Shown here in pieces: positions 9,461-19,265 of a DNA stretch of 64,000 bases (the stretch's first letter is position 1; each line of letters opens with the position of its first letter). Made by a program: the position numbers and the translations under genes. Where the stretch lies: the NCBI GenBank assembly GCA_024684455.1, contig JAIKWU010000022.1, positions 62,001 to 126,000 on the forward strand, in the 5' to 3' direction. The notes beneath the pieces were generated by a model. That model did no database searches and was not told the origin of the DNA. It worked only from the letters and a program-made list of their open reading frames with translations. Source of the DNA: Bacteroidaceae bacterium (lineage in GTDB: Bacteria > Bacteroidota > Bacteroidia > Bacteroidales > Bacteroidaceae).

Positions 9461-11401
9461 ATGCGACTGATACTATCTATATTTTGCTGTCTGTTGTTAG
9501 GCATCGGTGCAAATGCGCAACGAACGATTCGTGCAACCAAGCATGTACTTGCCCACACGAACCGGCATGGGTTCGTGCTTATGCTGGAGAAGGGAGAACA
9601 GTCACGACTGATTGGCTACTCGAACGAATGTACCTTCGAGCAGGCACAGCAGAATCCGACGTTCCGCCTGATGCTGGAGCAGATGGAACGCAAGGCGGCA
9701 AAGATGGAGACTACCTATGGTCCCGTCTATAAACCCGCCAACGTGAAAGAGGAGGTGCCGCCGCTATGTACGGACCTTTGGCACCAATACGCCCCTCCCT
9801 ATTGGGACCTCTGCCCCATCATCGAGGGTGACACGTGTTGCACGGGTTGTGTCGCTACGGCATTGGCTCAGGCCATGCGCTACCACCGATGGCCTCTCGT
9901 CGGAAAAGGTTCGCACACCTACACCGATTCGACGGGCTGTAAGCAGGTGTTGACGGCCGACTTTGCCAGTCATCACTACGACTGGGACTACATGATAGAC
10001 GACTATCAGCCAGGCAATTACACGGAACGTGAGGGTCGGGCCGTGGCGTTGCTGATGAGCGACTGCGGCATTGCCGTCAACATGCGGTATGGCGTGGAGA
10101 CCAGCGGGGCGAGGTCCATCTATCAGGCGGAGGCTCTGGCTACCTATTTCGACTACGACCCTGGCTTGCAGATGCGTTTTCGCAGTTTCTATCCGCAGGT
10201 GGAATGGGACAGCCTATTGTTCACAGAATTGAGCGAAGGACGACCGCTCATTGTCAGTGGATGGCGCCCGAACAACGCTCATAGTTTCATCTGCGACGGT
10301 TATGATCGCGAAGGTCTTTTTCACATCAGTTTTGGCAACGGAGGTGGCTATGGCAACGGCTTCTACTACTTTAACTTCCTTACGCCCGACATGCCTGAAT
10401 GGATGAACTACAAGGACATCGCCGAGACGGGGTTCAACCTCTTACAAAGCATCACGACAGGTGTACGGCCACGCATATCTGGGCAAGAATCGCCGCAGCA
10501 CTATGAGTTTGGCTTTTCACACCTGGAATGGCTTGGCGACGATAGGATGGTGGTTCACCATCTCGGGAACCTCGGCTGGAACAAGCATGAAGGACGTGTA
10601 GGTATTGCAATGCTCAATGGTCAATGGTCAATGCTCAATGGTCAATGCTCAATGGTCAATCTGCTCTACACCTATGACCGCGAGTTCCTGCTGGAGGAAG
10701 TGGACGACACGACTTACACCGATACGATTCGCATCGACATTCCTGCCCATATCGCCGACGGAACCTACCGCATCGTTCCCGTCTTTGAGGATGGCGACGG
10801 AACATGGAAAGAGGCACGCACCATGGTCGGCATCCCCAATTTCCTGCGCTGTTCCGTCTATAGAGGCGATGCCATGGTTACGGAGCCCACGGATGCACTT
10901 TTTGACCTGAAAGTGACAGCCATTGACAGTTTCCCCGACATCTTACTGCACTGGACACGTCCGCGCTACTCCATCACCCTGCGCAACGAGGGCAGTGAAT
11001 ACAGCGGACGTCTTTACGTGGCTCTCTACACCGACGGAGCGCCCGACCAGAATGTCATCATCGCCCGTGTCGGCGTCTCACTCACAGAGGGACAGGAAGC
11101 AGCCTACCCCTTCCGTTCGACGGTGTTCAGCACTCCTCCCATCGGCACCTACCATCTGCGTCTGCTTGCAGATATCGACCTCTTCACCGACTCGCTCGTC
11201 ACCATCTACGACGACCCCGACCGCAACATTCAGGTGTATAAAACGCTACCCGACGGCATTGAACCCTTCATGATGGATGACACTGCTACACTCACCTATT
11301 ATGACCTCACAGGACGGCGCATTTCTGTGAGTGAAACAAGGCAACGAAGACAGCCTTACATCATGTCAGACGGCAAGCGTTTCCGAAAGATTCTTCCATA
11401 A
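9461..11401 (+). CDS. Second secreted C10-family cysteine protease, divergent active site, heptad repeat within gene
   Basis: A 646-residue C10 protein. I place the start at ATG 9461, giving a clean signal peptide (residues 1-20, cut after GANAQ); an in-frame TTG at 9434 lies inside the heptad array. The catalytic Cys130 in CCTGCVATALAQ and His274 in NNAHSFICDGY are present. Where SpeB has NWGWGG this protein has SFGNGG (290-295), so the Asn that orients the His is Ser and the Trp is lost. The segment before the catalytic domain is short, so the usual propeptide may be reduced. Residues ~384-400 are encoded by seven heptads (10611-10659). Beta domains follow, and the end (YYDLTGRRIS...) resembles a sorting tail. 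Activity could be altered or absent. Confidence 0.88.
   Translation: MRLILSIFCCLLLGIGANAQRTIRATKHVLAHTNRHGFVLMLEKGEQSRLIGYSNECTFEQAQQNPTFRLMLEQMERKAAKMETTYGPVYKPANVKEEVPPLCTDLWHQYAPPYWDLCPIIEGDTCCTGCVATALAQAMRYHRWPLVGKGSHTYTDSTGCKQVLTADFASHHYDWDYMIDDYQPGNYTEREGRAVALLMSDCGIAVNMRYGVETSGARSIYQAEALATYFDYDPGLQMRFRSFYPQVEWDSLLFTELSEGRPLIVSGWRPNNAHSFICDGYDREGLFHISFGNGGGYGNGFYYFNFLTPDMPEWMNYKDIAETGFNLLQSITTGVRPRISGQESPQHYEFGFSHLEWLGDDRMVVHHLGNLGWNKHEGRVGIAMLNGQWSMLNGQCSMVNLLYTYDREFLLEEVDDTTYTDTIRIDIPAHIADGTYRIVPVFEDGDGTWKEARTMVGIPNFLRCSVYRGDAMVTEPTDALFDLKVTAIDSFPDILLHWTRPRYSITLRNEGSEYSGRLYVALYTDGAPDQNVIIARVGVSLTEGQEAAYPFRSTVFSTPPIGTYHLRLLADIDLFTDSLVTIYDDPDRNIQVYKTLPDGIEPFMMDDTATLTYYDLTGRRISVSETRQRRQPYIMSDGKRFRKILP
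10611..10659 (+). repeat. Seven-unit TGGTCAA/TGCTCAA array inside a reading frame
   Basis: Seven tandem heptads (49 bp) in the C10 protease 2 gene, encoding an NGQWSMLNGQCSM-type segment. Because 7 is not a multiple of 3, loss or gain of one unit would shift the frame. Confidence 0.95.
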
Positions 11402-11416
11402 ACAGATACTACAAGT

Positions 11417-11450
11417 GAAGGTGCTCACTCCTCTGGGAATGAGCACCTTC
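11417..11450. terminator. Hairpin terminator after C10 protease 2
   Basis: GAAGGTGCTCA (11417-11427) pairs perfectly with TGAGCACCTTC (11440-11450), 15 bases after the protease stop. The following T-tract is weak. Confidence 0.65.
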
Positions 11451-11462
11451 TCTATCAGAAAA

Positions 11463-11490
11463 TGGTCAGCGGTCAATGGTCAATGGTCAA
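11463..11490. repeat. Four-unit TGGTCAA heptad array
   Basis: Four heptads (TGGTCAG, CGGTCAA, TGGTCAA, TGGTCAA) end ten bases before the glgP stop codon on the minus strand. This is the fourth array of the same unit within 4.4 kb. Confidence 0.92.
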
Positions 11491-11500
11491 TGTCTATTGG

Positions 11501-14071
11501 TTAATTAAACCACTTGACGTAGCAGAAGTCCTGGCGATGTGGCAGGTCTGCGTTCTTGGGGAACATGCGGTATGCAACCTTGAAAGCACCTGCGTTAGGA
11601 ATGGTCACAAAGCCCTCGAAGGTGAAGAGGTTGCCCTCACGCTTCTTGACTTCAAACGGATAAGTACCCGTTACGTGTGTCTTGCCTTCTTCGTCGTCGT
11701 GCAGGATGACCAGTTCAAAGCCGACAACGTCGTCAAGTCCCTGTTCGTCAATGACGAACTGTGCCTTGTACTTGCGTCCGCTCTCGAGCGTCGTGCTGTC
11801 AACACCTGGTTCTTTCTGACTGCTGACCACATTGATGTTGTCCCAACGTTCAGCCACCTGCTCCTTCCAAAGGGCTATTTCCTTTGCCTTGTGGAAGTTA
11901 TCGGCAAAGAGAAGTTTGGCACGCTCTGCCAGCGGAGTATAGTACTTCGTGTAATAGTCGTCGAGTTGGCGCTTCATCGTGTAGTGAGGAGCCACCTGTG
12001 CGATGCTGTTCTTGACGGTACGAATCCAGCCTTCGCTGTAACCCTTTGAATTGCGGGCATAGTAGAGAGGCAGAATCTCGTTCTCAAGCAGCGAGTAGAT
12101 GGTTGCAGCGTCGAGTTGGTCTTGCTGCTCCTGATTCTGATAGGTACGCTTCTCGGTGAGTGCCCAACCGGCACCTTCACGGTAGCCTTCGAGCCACCAG
12201 CCGTCGAGCACTGAGAGGTTGACAACACCGTTCATCAGCGCCTTCTCACCACTGGTACCCGATGCTTCGAGCGGACGTGTAGGCGTGTTCATCCAGATGT
12301 CAACACCAGTCACAAGGCGACGGGCGAGTTGCATGTCGTAGTTCTCAAGGAAGATAATCTTGCCGAGGAACTCAGGACGGCGGCTGATTTCGTAGATTTT
12401 CTTAATCAGACCCTGACCGGCACCATCGTGCGGGTGTGCCTTACCTGCAAAGAGGAACTGCACGGGGTAGTTGGGGTTGTTGACAATCTTTGACAGACGG
12501 TCGAGGTCGCTGAAGAGCAGGTGAGCGCGCTTATAGGTGGCGAAGCGGCGTGCAAAGCCAATGATAAGAGCGTTCGGATTGATCTTCTCCAGAATGCTGA
12601 CGATGCGCGAGGGGTCTCCCTGGTTCTTCAGCCAGTCTTCGCGGAAGGCACGCTTGATGTAGTCAACGAGTTTCTGCTTGAGTGCCACACGCGTCTTCCA
12701 GATTTCAGCGTCGGGCACGTTGTAGATGGCTTCCCACAACGTGGCGTTCGACTGGTCGTTGATGTATGACTTGTCGAAATGCTTGCCATAGAGTGTTTTC
12801 CACTCCGAAGCGCACCATGTCGGGAAGTGGACACCATTGGTGACGTAGCCGACGTTGCTGAGTTCTTCGGGGAAATATCCTTTCCAGATGCTGCTGAACA
12901 TATCCTTCGACACCTTTCCGTGGAGCCAACTTACGCCATTGACCCACGAGGAGGTATTGCAGGCAAACGTTGACATGCAGAATCGTTCGTTATGGTCTTC
13001 GGGATTGACACGGCCCATACCGATGAAGTCGTCCCAAGAGATGCCGAGCATGGAAGCATAGCCTCCCATGTACTTGCCAAAGAGACCTTCGTCGAAGTAG
13101 TCATGACCTGCCGGCACGGGAGTGTGAACGGTGTAGAGCGACGAGGTGCGCACCACTTCGAGGGCTTCGTTGAAGGTCATGCCTTCTTTCACATAGTCAA
13201 CGAGGCGTTGTACATTGCAGAGGGCTGCGTGGCCTTCGTTGCAGTGATAGATATCCTTCTTGATGCCCAGTTTCTTCAGCAACTGGATGCCACCGATACC
13301 GAGCAGGATTTCCTGCTTCAGGCGGTTCTCCCAGTCACCTCCGTAGAGCGAGTGGGTGATGCTGCGGTCGAACTCGGAGTTCATCTCGTTGTCGGTATCG
13401 AGCAGGTAGAGTTTGATACGTCCTACGTTCACGCGCCATACGTAGGCATGAACGGTGTAGTTGATGTAAGGAACATCGACCACCACGGGTTGTCCGTTGG
13501 CATCGAGTTCGCGTTCAATAGGCAGTTCGCCGAAGTTCTGTGCCTCGTACTTGGCCACTTGCTGACCGTCCATCGACAGGGTCTGTGTGAAATAGCCGAA
13601 GCGGTACAGGAAGCCGACAGCGCAGAGGTCAACGTTCGAGTCGGATGCTTCTTTGAGGTAGTCGCCTGCCAGAATACCAAGACCGCCGCTGTAGATTTTC
13701 AGCACATGGCTCAAGCCGTACTCCATGCAGAGATAGGCTACGCTCGGACGCTTCAAGTCGGGCTTCACGTCCATGTAGGCACGGAAATCGCTGTAGAGTT
13801 TATTCACACGCTTTACGATGGCTGCGTCCTTTGCCAGTTCTTCCATCTTATCATAGTTCATGCGCTGAAGGAAGAGCACTGGATTCTGGTGGACCTTCTT
13901 CCAAAGGTCAGAGTCGAGGTCGCGGAACAGATGCCCTGCCTCGTTGGTCCACGACCACCACAGGTTGTGTGCAATTTCGTCCAGAGGCTTCAATGCCTCG
14001 GGGATGTTGGTCTTTACACTGATTTCACGCCAGTTCGGTGTGTTTGCATTACTTGCTTTGATGATTCTCAT
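11501..14071 (-). CDS. glgP: Alpha-glucan (glycogen) phosphorylase, GT35
   Basis: An 856-residue phosphorylase of the bacterial/archaeal branch. The N-terminal ~120 residues match the DUF3417-like domain ([14 protein letters not shown]), followed by the phosphorylase core. The pyridoxal-phosphate lysine lies in [14 protein letters not shown] and the glucan-site stretch in [13 protein letters not shown]. It releases glucose-1-phosphate from alpha-1,4-glucans in the cytoplasm. The ATG overlaps the stop of the upstream glycogen synthase by four bases (14068-14071), so synthesis and breakdown enzymes are translationally coupled. A beta-rich extension of about 100 residues follows the core at the C-terminus (from around [14 protein letters not shown]). 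Confidence 0.94.
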   Translation of the reverse strand: MRIIKASNANTPNWREISVKTNIPEALKPLDEIAHNLWWSWTNEAGHLFRDLDSDLWKKVHQNPVLFLQRMNYDKMEELAKDAAIVKRVNKLYSDFRAYMDVKPDLKRPSVAYLCMEYGLSHVLKIYSGGLGILAGDYLKEASDSNVDLCAVGFLYRFGYFTQTLSMDGQQVAKYEAQNFGELPIERELDANGQPVVVDVPYINYTVHAYVWRVNVGRIKLYLLDTDNEMNSEFDRSITHSLYGGDWENRLKQEILLGIGGIQLLKKLGIKKDIYHCNEGHAALCNVQRLVDYVKEGMTFNEALEVVRTSSLYTVHTPVPAGHDYFDEGLFGKYMGGYASMLGISWDDFIGMGRVNPEDHNERFCMSTFACNTSSWVNGVSWLHGKVSKDMFSSIWKGYFPEELSNVGYVTNGVHFPTWCASEWKTLYGKHFDKSYINDQSNATLWEAIYNVPDAEIWKTRVALKQKLVDYIKRAFREDWLKNQGDPSRIVSILEKINPNALIIGFARRFATYKRAHLLFSDLDRLSKIVNNPNYPVQFLFAGKAHPHDGAGQGLIKKIYEISRRPEFLGKIIFLENYDMQLARRLVTGVDIWMNTPTRPLEASGTSGEKALMNGVVNLSVLDGWWLEGYREGAGWALTEKRTYQNQEQQDQLDAATIYSLLENEILPLYYARNSKGYSEGWIRTVKNSIAQVAPHYTMKRQLDDYYTKYYTPLAERAKLLFADNFHKAKEIALWKEQVAERWDNINVVSSQKEPGVDSTTLESGRKYKAQFVIDEQGLDDVVGFELVILHDDEEGKTHVTGTYPFEVKKREGNLFTFEGFVTIPNAGAFKVAYRMFPKNADLPHRQDFCYVKWFN

Positions 14072-15732
14072 AATTTCCTTGCTTTTGCCTTACGAAGAGC
14101 AACATCGTAGGCCTGATAATAGTATTTGATAAAATGTTTCCAAAGTGCTTTCTCTGCCAGGGCAGCAGCGTTTTTGTGAGCCTGTTCCACCTGTGAGGCA
14201 TCCATGCGGCAGAACTCCAGCACGGCGTCGCGGATGTCGGAGGCAGCACGGTCGAAGTTCTGGTCGGAGCGATGCACGGTGCGCACACCGTCGGCAATGG
14301 ATTGCTTGCCGACGTGCAGCGAGTTGACCCAAAGGCCGAAGCCCGTGAGGTCGGTCGTGATGCAGGGCACATGAAAGGCCACGCTCTCCAGCGGCGTATA
14401 TCCCCACGGCTCGTAGTACGACGGGTAGATGCAGAGGTCCATGCCGATAAGCAGGTCGTAGTACTCCATGTTGAAGATACCATCCTTGCCATCGAGGTAG
14501 CAAGGCACGAAGATCAACTTCACCTTGTCCTCTGGATGGTTGTACATGCCGAGCCAGTTCATCTGGCCCAACACCATGTCCTGCTCCTGATTGTGCAAAT
14601 TATGCGTGATGCGGGGGTCGCCGAGGGGCAGACGCGCCTCACCACCCTCTTTCAGCCGCCGCTGCAGGTCGGTACGGGCCTCCTTGACCCATGCAGGCAC
14701 CAGCACGAAGGCCAGCACCTCGCGATCCAGACGTACGTCGTGACGCAGGCGGTTCATAGAATCGACAAACAGGTCGATACCCTTGTTCTTATATTCGTAG
14801 CGGCCGCCAATGCTGACAATGACCGTCTCGTCGTCGAGCGACGTCCCCATCAGCGTGTTTGCCACCTTGAGCAGTTTCTTGCGGGCCTTCTTGCGGGCCG
14901 TGTCGAAAGGCTTGCCGGTTTTCGGTACGAAATCGTTCTCAAAACCATTCATCAGCACAACGTCGGCAGGCTGTTCCAGCAACTGGCGGCACTCGCGGTC
15001 TGTGATGTCACTCACCGTCGTGAAGCAGTCAACAGCGTGCGCAGCCTGCTTCTCCACCGAATGCTTCGACTGCATGTTCAGTTCTTCCGCCATCTGGTCG
15101 CCGTTGTAGCCCGCCAGACAGTCATAGAGCGGCTTCTGGTTGCCCGCAATCGAACGGCCGATGCTGGTGGCATGGGTCGTGAAAATAGTAGCCACCGACG
15201 GACATGCCTGCTGCACATAAAGTGCACCCAGACACGTCATCCACTCGTGGGCCTGATAGACCACGTTGTCCCCTGCCAGGCCGAAGTAGCGCACATAACT
15301 CTCAACCACCTTGCCGGCTGCCCAAGAGAACATCGACGCCTCATCATAGTCACCATAACCGTGGAGCGAATCCACTTGATAGTGATCCCATGCCCAGGCG
15401 TAGATGTCATTCTTCTGCGCAAAGAACGGTTCAAAATCAACCAGAACTGCTATCGGCTGACCTGGAATCATCCAACGGCCGATGCGCAACTTGAGCCCGT
15501 CTTCCTTCAAGGCATGGTGACGCCACTTCGCCAGCAGCGTCTTGTTTTCCTTGAACAACGGATTCGGCGTGTTCGACCAAAAGTCCGGACCGATAAAGAT
15601 AACTTTGTCCTTTAACTTATCCTGTAAAGTCTTCGCCCTCGTTGACAACACGGTATAAATTCCACCCACTTTGTTGCAAACCTCCCAAGAGGATTCAAAC
15701 ACATAATTGGGGGCTAAAAGCTTTTTTGGCAT
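14068..15732 (-). CDS. Glycogen synthase, eukaryote-like GT3 family
   Basis: A 554-residue synthase beginning with [18 protein letters not shown] (residues 14-31), the signature of GT3 (GYS-type) glycogen synthases rather than bacterial GlgA (GT5). GT-B fold features follow: a Gly-rich donor loop, a [14 protein letters not shown] stretch, and [15 protein letters not shown] near residue 430, the C-terminal glutamate-bearing loop. GT3 enzymes use UDP-glucose, so UDP-glucose rather than ADP-glucose is inferred as donor. It is shorter than animal enzymes and lacks their phosphorylated extensions. Its promoter lies about 45 bases upstream, and it overlaps glgP. Confidence 0.93.
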   Translation of the reverse strand: MPKKLLAPNYVFESSWEVCNKVGGIYTVLSTRAKTLQDKLKDKVIFIGPDFWSNTPNPLFKENKTLLAKWRHHALKEDGLKLRIGRWMIPGQPIAVLVDFEPFFAQKNDIYAWAWDHYQVDSLHGYGDYDEASMFSWAAGKVVESYVRYFGLAGDNVVYQAHEWMTCLGALYVQQACPSVATIFTTHATSIGRSIAGNQKPLYDCLAGYNGDQMAEELNMQSKHSVEKQAAHAVDCFTTVSDITDRECRQLLEQPADVVLMNGFENDFVPKTGKPFDTARKKARKKLLKVANTLMGTSLDDETVIVSIGGRYEYKNKGIDLFVDSMNRLRHDVRLDREVLAFVLVPAWVKEARTDLQRRLKEGGEARLPLGDPRITHNLHNQEQDMVLGQMNWLGMYNHPEDKVKLIFVPCYLDGKDGIFNMEYYDLLIGMDLCIYPSYYEPWGYTPLESVAFHVPCITTDLTGFGLWVNSLHVGKQSIADGVRTVHRSDQNFDRAASDIRDAVLEFCRMDASQVEQAHKNAAALAEKALWKHFIKYYYQAYDVALRKAKARKL

Positions 15733-15777
15733 CTTAAATATATGTCAGTATGAAACAATTTTTTACCTTAACCGTTT

Positions 15778-15809
15778 GCAAAGATACGCATATTTTTCCA
15801 CCCTACGAA
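15778..15809 (-). promoter_or_regulatory. Glycogen synthase promoter
   Basis: On the minus strand a -7 TATCTTTG (15778-15785) is preceded 20 bases upstream by TTCG (15806-15809), a variant -33. It would drive the synthase-phosphorylase pair. Confidence 0.7.
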
Positions 15810-15938
15810 ACATTTTGCTCAAAATCTGCTGATTACGGACCAAGACCGTCCGCCCAAACCCCATATACACCTCTGTCGGTAACAATGCATAGCACATAGT
15901 TGACTACGCTACAATTCAAATTTCCCTCAATCGGACAC

Positions 15939-16078
15939 CATACTTCAGCACACAGCAGTTGAAACTCAAAATTTAAGTTATATTTCCACAAATTTAAGTT
16001 AAATTTACGGAAATTTAAGTTATGTTTATACAAATTTAAGTTAAATTTTGAGTTTCATCCACAGTTCAGTGAAGTATG
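15939..16078. repeat. AT-rich element copy 1: terminal inverted repeats around four 21-bp units
   Basis: Four consecutive 21-bp units (15969-15989, 15990-16010, 16011-16031, 16032-16052), each starting AAATTTAAGTT. The flanks are inverted: CATACTTC...GAAACTCAAAA on the left pairs with TTTTGAGTTTC...GAAGTATG on the right (about 30 bases, imperfect). Other copies are at 23521-23650 and 60700-60836. Confidence 0.93.
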
Positions 16079-16261
16079 CACTGGAATGCGCCTCAATTTG
16101 CCGTGTGGAACGAGAATAAATGAACCGCAGTTAAGAAAAATTAGCAGAAATGTGAAAAAACGATTAGTTCTTTTGGTATTTCACACACAAAGTTGTAACT
16201 TTGCCCGAGAAAGTAAAAGTTTTTTTCTTTATTTATTAACCATTTAATTTTACGTAGTGTT

Positions 16262-16834
16262 ATGAAGAAAACATTCATGCTCTTCGGAGCAGCAGTTGCA
16301 TTGGCATTTACGTCATGCACTGGCGGTGGCTCACAGCAGCCCGCAGAGACAGACAGCACGGCTGTAGAAACAGAAGTTGAAGCAGAACCCGAACCAGAAC
16401 CGGAACCAGAGTATGTCAAAGGTCCCACGACGCTGGAAGAGGAAAGTTTCAGCATCGACGTTCCCGAAGGATGGCAGGTAACGAAGCATAGCAGTTCAAG
16501 TTGCACCATCGAGCCCGTTGAAACACCGGAAGAAGGCTCTAACTTCGGCTGGGGCGTAAGAATGACCATCTGGGACGGATCGGTATTCAAGGCTGAAGAC
16601 AAGATCAAAACAGAACAGGATGTATTCGAAGGCTCGAAGAGCCAGCCCAACCAGAAACTGGGTGACTACACCTACCTCTACACCTACTACGACTACGAAT
16701 TCGGAGACCACAGCGTGCTCTCTGCTCCTCTCACGGCTGAGGGTGGCTGCATCGACTTCGAAATCGGTGGCTGGAAACTTGAGGACACTCCTGCTATCCA
16801 GGAAATCATCAAGAGCCTGAAGGTTAAGTTGTAA
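16262..16834 (+). CDS. Lipoprotein with Glu-Pro repeat, unknown function
   Basis: A 190-residue exported lipoprotein: signal peptide with lipobox ending FTSC (lipidated Cys19). Residues ~35-50 are a Glu/Pro tract (EAEPEPEPEPEY) likely forming a stiff spacer from the membrane. The globular part (~55-190) begins FSIDVPEGWQV, a pattern common in small PsbP/DUF1795-like lipoproteins, but I cannot assign a family firmly. No motif suggests catalysis. It is monocistronic and ends at a perfect hairpin. Confidence 0.85.
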   Translation: MKKTFMLFGAAVALAFTSCTGGGSQQPAETDSTAVETEVEAEPEPEPEPEYVKGPTTLEEESFSIDVPEGWQVTKHSSSSCTIEPVETPEEGSNFGWGVRMTIWDGSVFKAEDKIKTEQDVFEGSKSQPNQKLGDYTYLYTYYDYEFGDHSVLSAPLTAEGGCIDFEIGGWKLEDTPAIQEIIKSLKVKL

Positions 16835-16874
16835 TAGCCCCCTCCCCCATAGGGAGTGAACCATTACAAAAAGA

Positions 16875-16906
16875 ATCGCCCTGCAACGTTGTCGTTGCAG
16901 GGCGAT
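16875..16906. terminator. Perfect 14-bp hairpin terminator, convergent lipoprotein/relA
   Basis: ATCGCCCTGCAACG (16875-16888) pairs with CGTTGCAGGGCGAT (16893-16906) around a 4-base loop, between the plus-strand lipoprotein and the minus-strand relA/spoT. The same arm sequence recurs in the hairpin at 54074-54124. Confidence 0.8.
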
Positions 16907-16967
16907 GTGTTTCCAACATATCGCTGTGCGATCATTAAACGAATTGAACGAAAAGACAATTCGTGGC

Positions 16968-19262
16968 TTACATCCTCACCACGCTCTTGATGTCCTTCAG
17001 GGTGGCCAGCCCCTTTATCAGGTCGTCGGCCTCATGTGTGTCGTGGACAAACAACTGGATGTCGCACTGGAAAATGCCGTCAGTACACTCAACGACCAAC
17101 TTGTGCATGTTGATGCTATGTTTCTGTGAGATGATTTGCGTCATCTCATTGAGCAAGCCCAAACGGTCGATGCCTTGCAAATTGATGTTGACGGGAAAGA
17201 GAAGCGTGCGCTGCTGCATGTTCCACTTGGCAGCCAGCACACGGTTGCCGTGATTGGCCTTCAGACGCATGGCGATGGGACACTGCAACTTGTGGACGAC
17301 CACACGGTTGCCGTCGTCGATGTACCCCATGACAGGGTCGCCAGGAATCGGCTTACAGCATTCGGAGAGGGTGTAACGATGCTGGATGGTATCTTCGTCA
17401 AGGATAATGGCCTTTTTACGGTCAATGGGCTCGTCGGGCTTTGACTTGACCGAAGGCACATCCGTGGCGTTCTTGTTCTTGCGGCCAAACGTAAAGAAGC
17501 GTAGCCATGAAGCAGACTTCTTGCCGAGCAGGACGTCAACGTCGTGCTGACCTAACTGAATCGTGCCATTGCCAATGGCAAAGAACAGTTCCTCGGCCTT
17601 CGACTGGTCGTGCAACTTGCACAACTTCTCGATGGCAGCAGCGTTGCGCGTCAACTGGTTGCTCTCGAAGAATTGGTCAAGCAGTTCCTCACCCTTGCGA
17701 CGTATCTCACGTTCTTCACGGCGCAGGATGGAGAGGATTTTAGTCTTTGCCTTGGCTGTAGTGGCCATGCCCAGCCAGGCACGTGAGACGTGCTGGGTCT
17801 TAGAGGTCAGAATCTCGACCTGGTCGCCGCTCTGCAGGGGGTGGCTCATGGAGACGAGGTGATGGTTCACCTTGGCACCGATGCAGTGGCTGCCGACAAA
17901 AGTGTGAATCGTAAAGGCAAAGTCGAGCACGGTGGCTCCGGCAGGCATGGTACGGAGGTCGCCCTTAGGCGTAAAGACAAATATCTCGGAGGCGAAGAGA
18001 TTCAACTTGATGGTGTCGAGGAAGTCCATCGCATCGGGCTGAGGGTCGTCTAGAATCTCCTTAATCGTGGTAAGCCACTTGTCGAGTTCGCTTTCTTTCT
18101 CGGCTTCGGTATGCTCTCCCTCCTTATATTTCCAATGGGCAGCAAAACCTTTCTCGGCAATGTCGTCCATGCGACGGCTGCGCACCTGTACTTCAATCCA
18201 GGCACCTTTCTGCGACATGAGCGTGTCGTGCAAAGCCTGATAACCATTGGTCTTAGGATTGTTCACCCAATCGCGGAAACGGTCGGGATGCGCCCGATAA
18301 ATCTTACGCATAGCAACGTCGATATCGAAGCATTCGTCCACCTCGGCCTCAGGACTGGATGGGTCGAAAATCACGCGGACTGCAAGAATGTCATAGACCT
18401 CTTCAAAGGGTACATGCTTCTGCTGCATCTTATGCCAGATGCTGTAAGGTGTCTTGACACGCGCTTTGATGTAGTAGTGAATTCCCATCGCATCAAGCCG
18501 CTTACGAATGGGCGCCGTGAACTCTTCGAAAACGGTGTTACGCTCGGCTTCCGTCTTGGCAAGTTTATCGACGATTTCCTGGTATTCTACAGGATGTTCG
18601 TAACGGAAACTGAGGTTTTCCAATTCAGACTTGATGGTATTGAGTCCCAGACGATTGGCAAGCGGTGCATAGATGTACAGGGTCTCACCAGCAATCTTGT
18701 ACTGTTTGTTCTTGGCCTGCGAACCGAGGGTACGCATGTTGTGCAGGCGGTCGGCAATCTTGATGAGGATGACGCGAATGTCCTCGCTCATGGTGAGCAA
18801 CAGTTTCTTGAAGTTCTCTGCCTGTGCCGAAGCGTTCTCACCGAAGATTCCCCCTGCAATCTTGGTCAGCCCATCAACAATCTGCGCTATCTTCGGACCG
18901 AACATGTTCTCGATGTCCTCCACTGTGTAGTCAGTATCTTCGACAACATCGTGCAACAGGGCACAGCAGATGGACGTACTGCCCAGCCCGATTTCCTCAC
19001 AGACAATCTGCGCCACAGCCAATGGGTGCATGATGTACGGCTCGCCAGACAGACGACGTACGCCACGATGAGCATGACGGGCAAAGTTAAAGGCTTTGGT
19101 GATGATTTCGACTTTCTTCCTATGCTTAGTGGCAAGGTACGACTCAATCAGATGGTTGAACGCATCATCGACCATCTTCTCTTCCATATCGCTATCGGTG
19201 CGGGGATTGTTTCCTAATGGAGTCGCTTTCTTATTAGAATCATCATCAGCCATAAGCGTCAT
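16968..19262 (-). CDS. Bifunctional (p)ppGpp synthetase/hydrolase (RelA/SpoT)
   Basis: A 764-residue Rel-type enzyme. The HD hydrolase domain is intact (RHAHRG, IMHP, then LLHDVVEDT with His104-Asp105), so hydrolysis of ppGpp is expected. The synthetase domain has YDILAVRVIF, GYQALHDTL and QVRSRRMDDIAEKGFAAHWKYKEG. TGS (VFTPKGDLRTMPAGATVLDF) and C-terminal ACT domains (LLNEMTQIISQKHSINMHKL) complete the architecture. It is the stringent-response regulator and probably the only long Rel here. Start 19262 or Met4 at 19253. The upstream transglycosylase stops 3 bases away, making this the last gene of the par operon. Confidence 0.96.
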   Translation of the reverse strand: MTLMADDDSNKKATPLGNNPRTDSDMEEKMVDDAFNHLIESYLATKHRKKVEIITKAFNFARHAHRGVRRLSGEPYIMHPLAVAQIVCEEIGLGSTSICCALLHDVVEDTDYTVEDIENMFGPKIAQIVDGLTKIAGGIFGENASAQAENFKKLLLTMSEDIRVILIKIADRLHNMRTLGSQAKNKQYKIAGETLYIYAPLANRLGLNTIKSELENLSFRYEHPVEYQEIVDKLAKTEAERNTVFEEFTAPIRKRLDAMGIHYYIKARVKTPYSIWHKMQQKHVPFEEVYDILAVRVIFDPSSPEAEVDECFDIDVAMRKIYRAHPDRFRDWVNNPKTNGYQALHDTLMSQKGAWIEVQVRSRRMDDIAEKGFAAHWKYKEGEHTEAEKESELDKWLTTIKEILDDPQPDAMDFLDTIKLNLFASEIFVFTPKGDLRTMPAGATVLDFAFTIHTFVGSHCIGAKVNHHLVSMSHPLQSGDQVEILTSKTQHVSRAWLGMATTAKAKTKILSILRREEREIRRKGEELLDQFFESNQLTRNAAAIEKLCKLHDQSKAEELFFAIGNGTIQLGQHDVDVLLGKKSASWLRFFTFGRKNKNATDVPSVKSKPDEPIDRKKAIILDEDTIQHRYTLSECCKPIPGDPVMGYIDDGNRVVVHKLQCPIAMRLKANHGNRVLAAKWNMQQRTLLFPVNINLQGIDRLGLLNEMTQIISQKHSINMHKLVVECTDGIFQCDIQLFVHDTHEADDLIKGLATLKDIKSVVRM

Positions 19263-19265
19263 TGT

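Larger units (their letters stand above)
15733..16261. other. 529-bp intergenic region with promoter and AT-rich inverted-repeat element
   Basis: Divergent region between glycogen synthase (minus) and a lipoprotein (plus). It holds the synthase promoter on the left, a roughly 140-bp repeat element in the middle (15939-16078) and an AT-rich leader on the right. No credible coding frame. Confidence 0.8.

Noticed and set aside
3550..11401. The two C10 proteases as a recent tandem duplication
   Set aside because: They differ in length, orientation, propeptide and active-site motifs; similarity is limited to the catalytic core and tail.
12992..14110. 372-residue open frame antisense to glgP
   Set aside because: It is opposite an intact phosphorylase with all motifs. 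Similar shadows occur opposite glycogen synthase (14272-15615) and the PpiC gene (31376-32812).
15969..16052. AT-rich 21-bp units as a replication origin (iterons or DnaA boxes)
   Set aside because: No TTATnCACA-type DnaA boxes, no dnaA or rep gene nearby, and three copies are spread over 45 kb.
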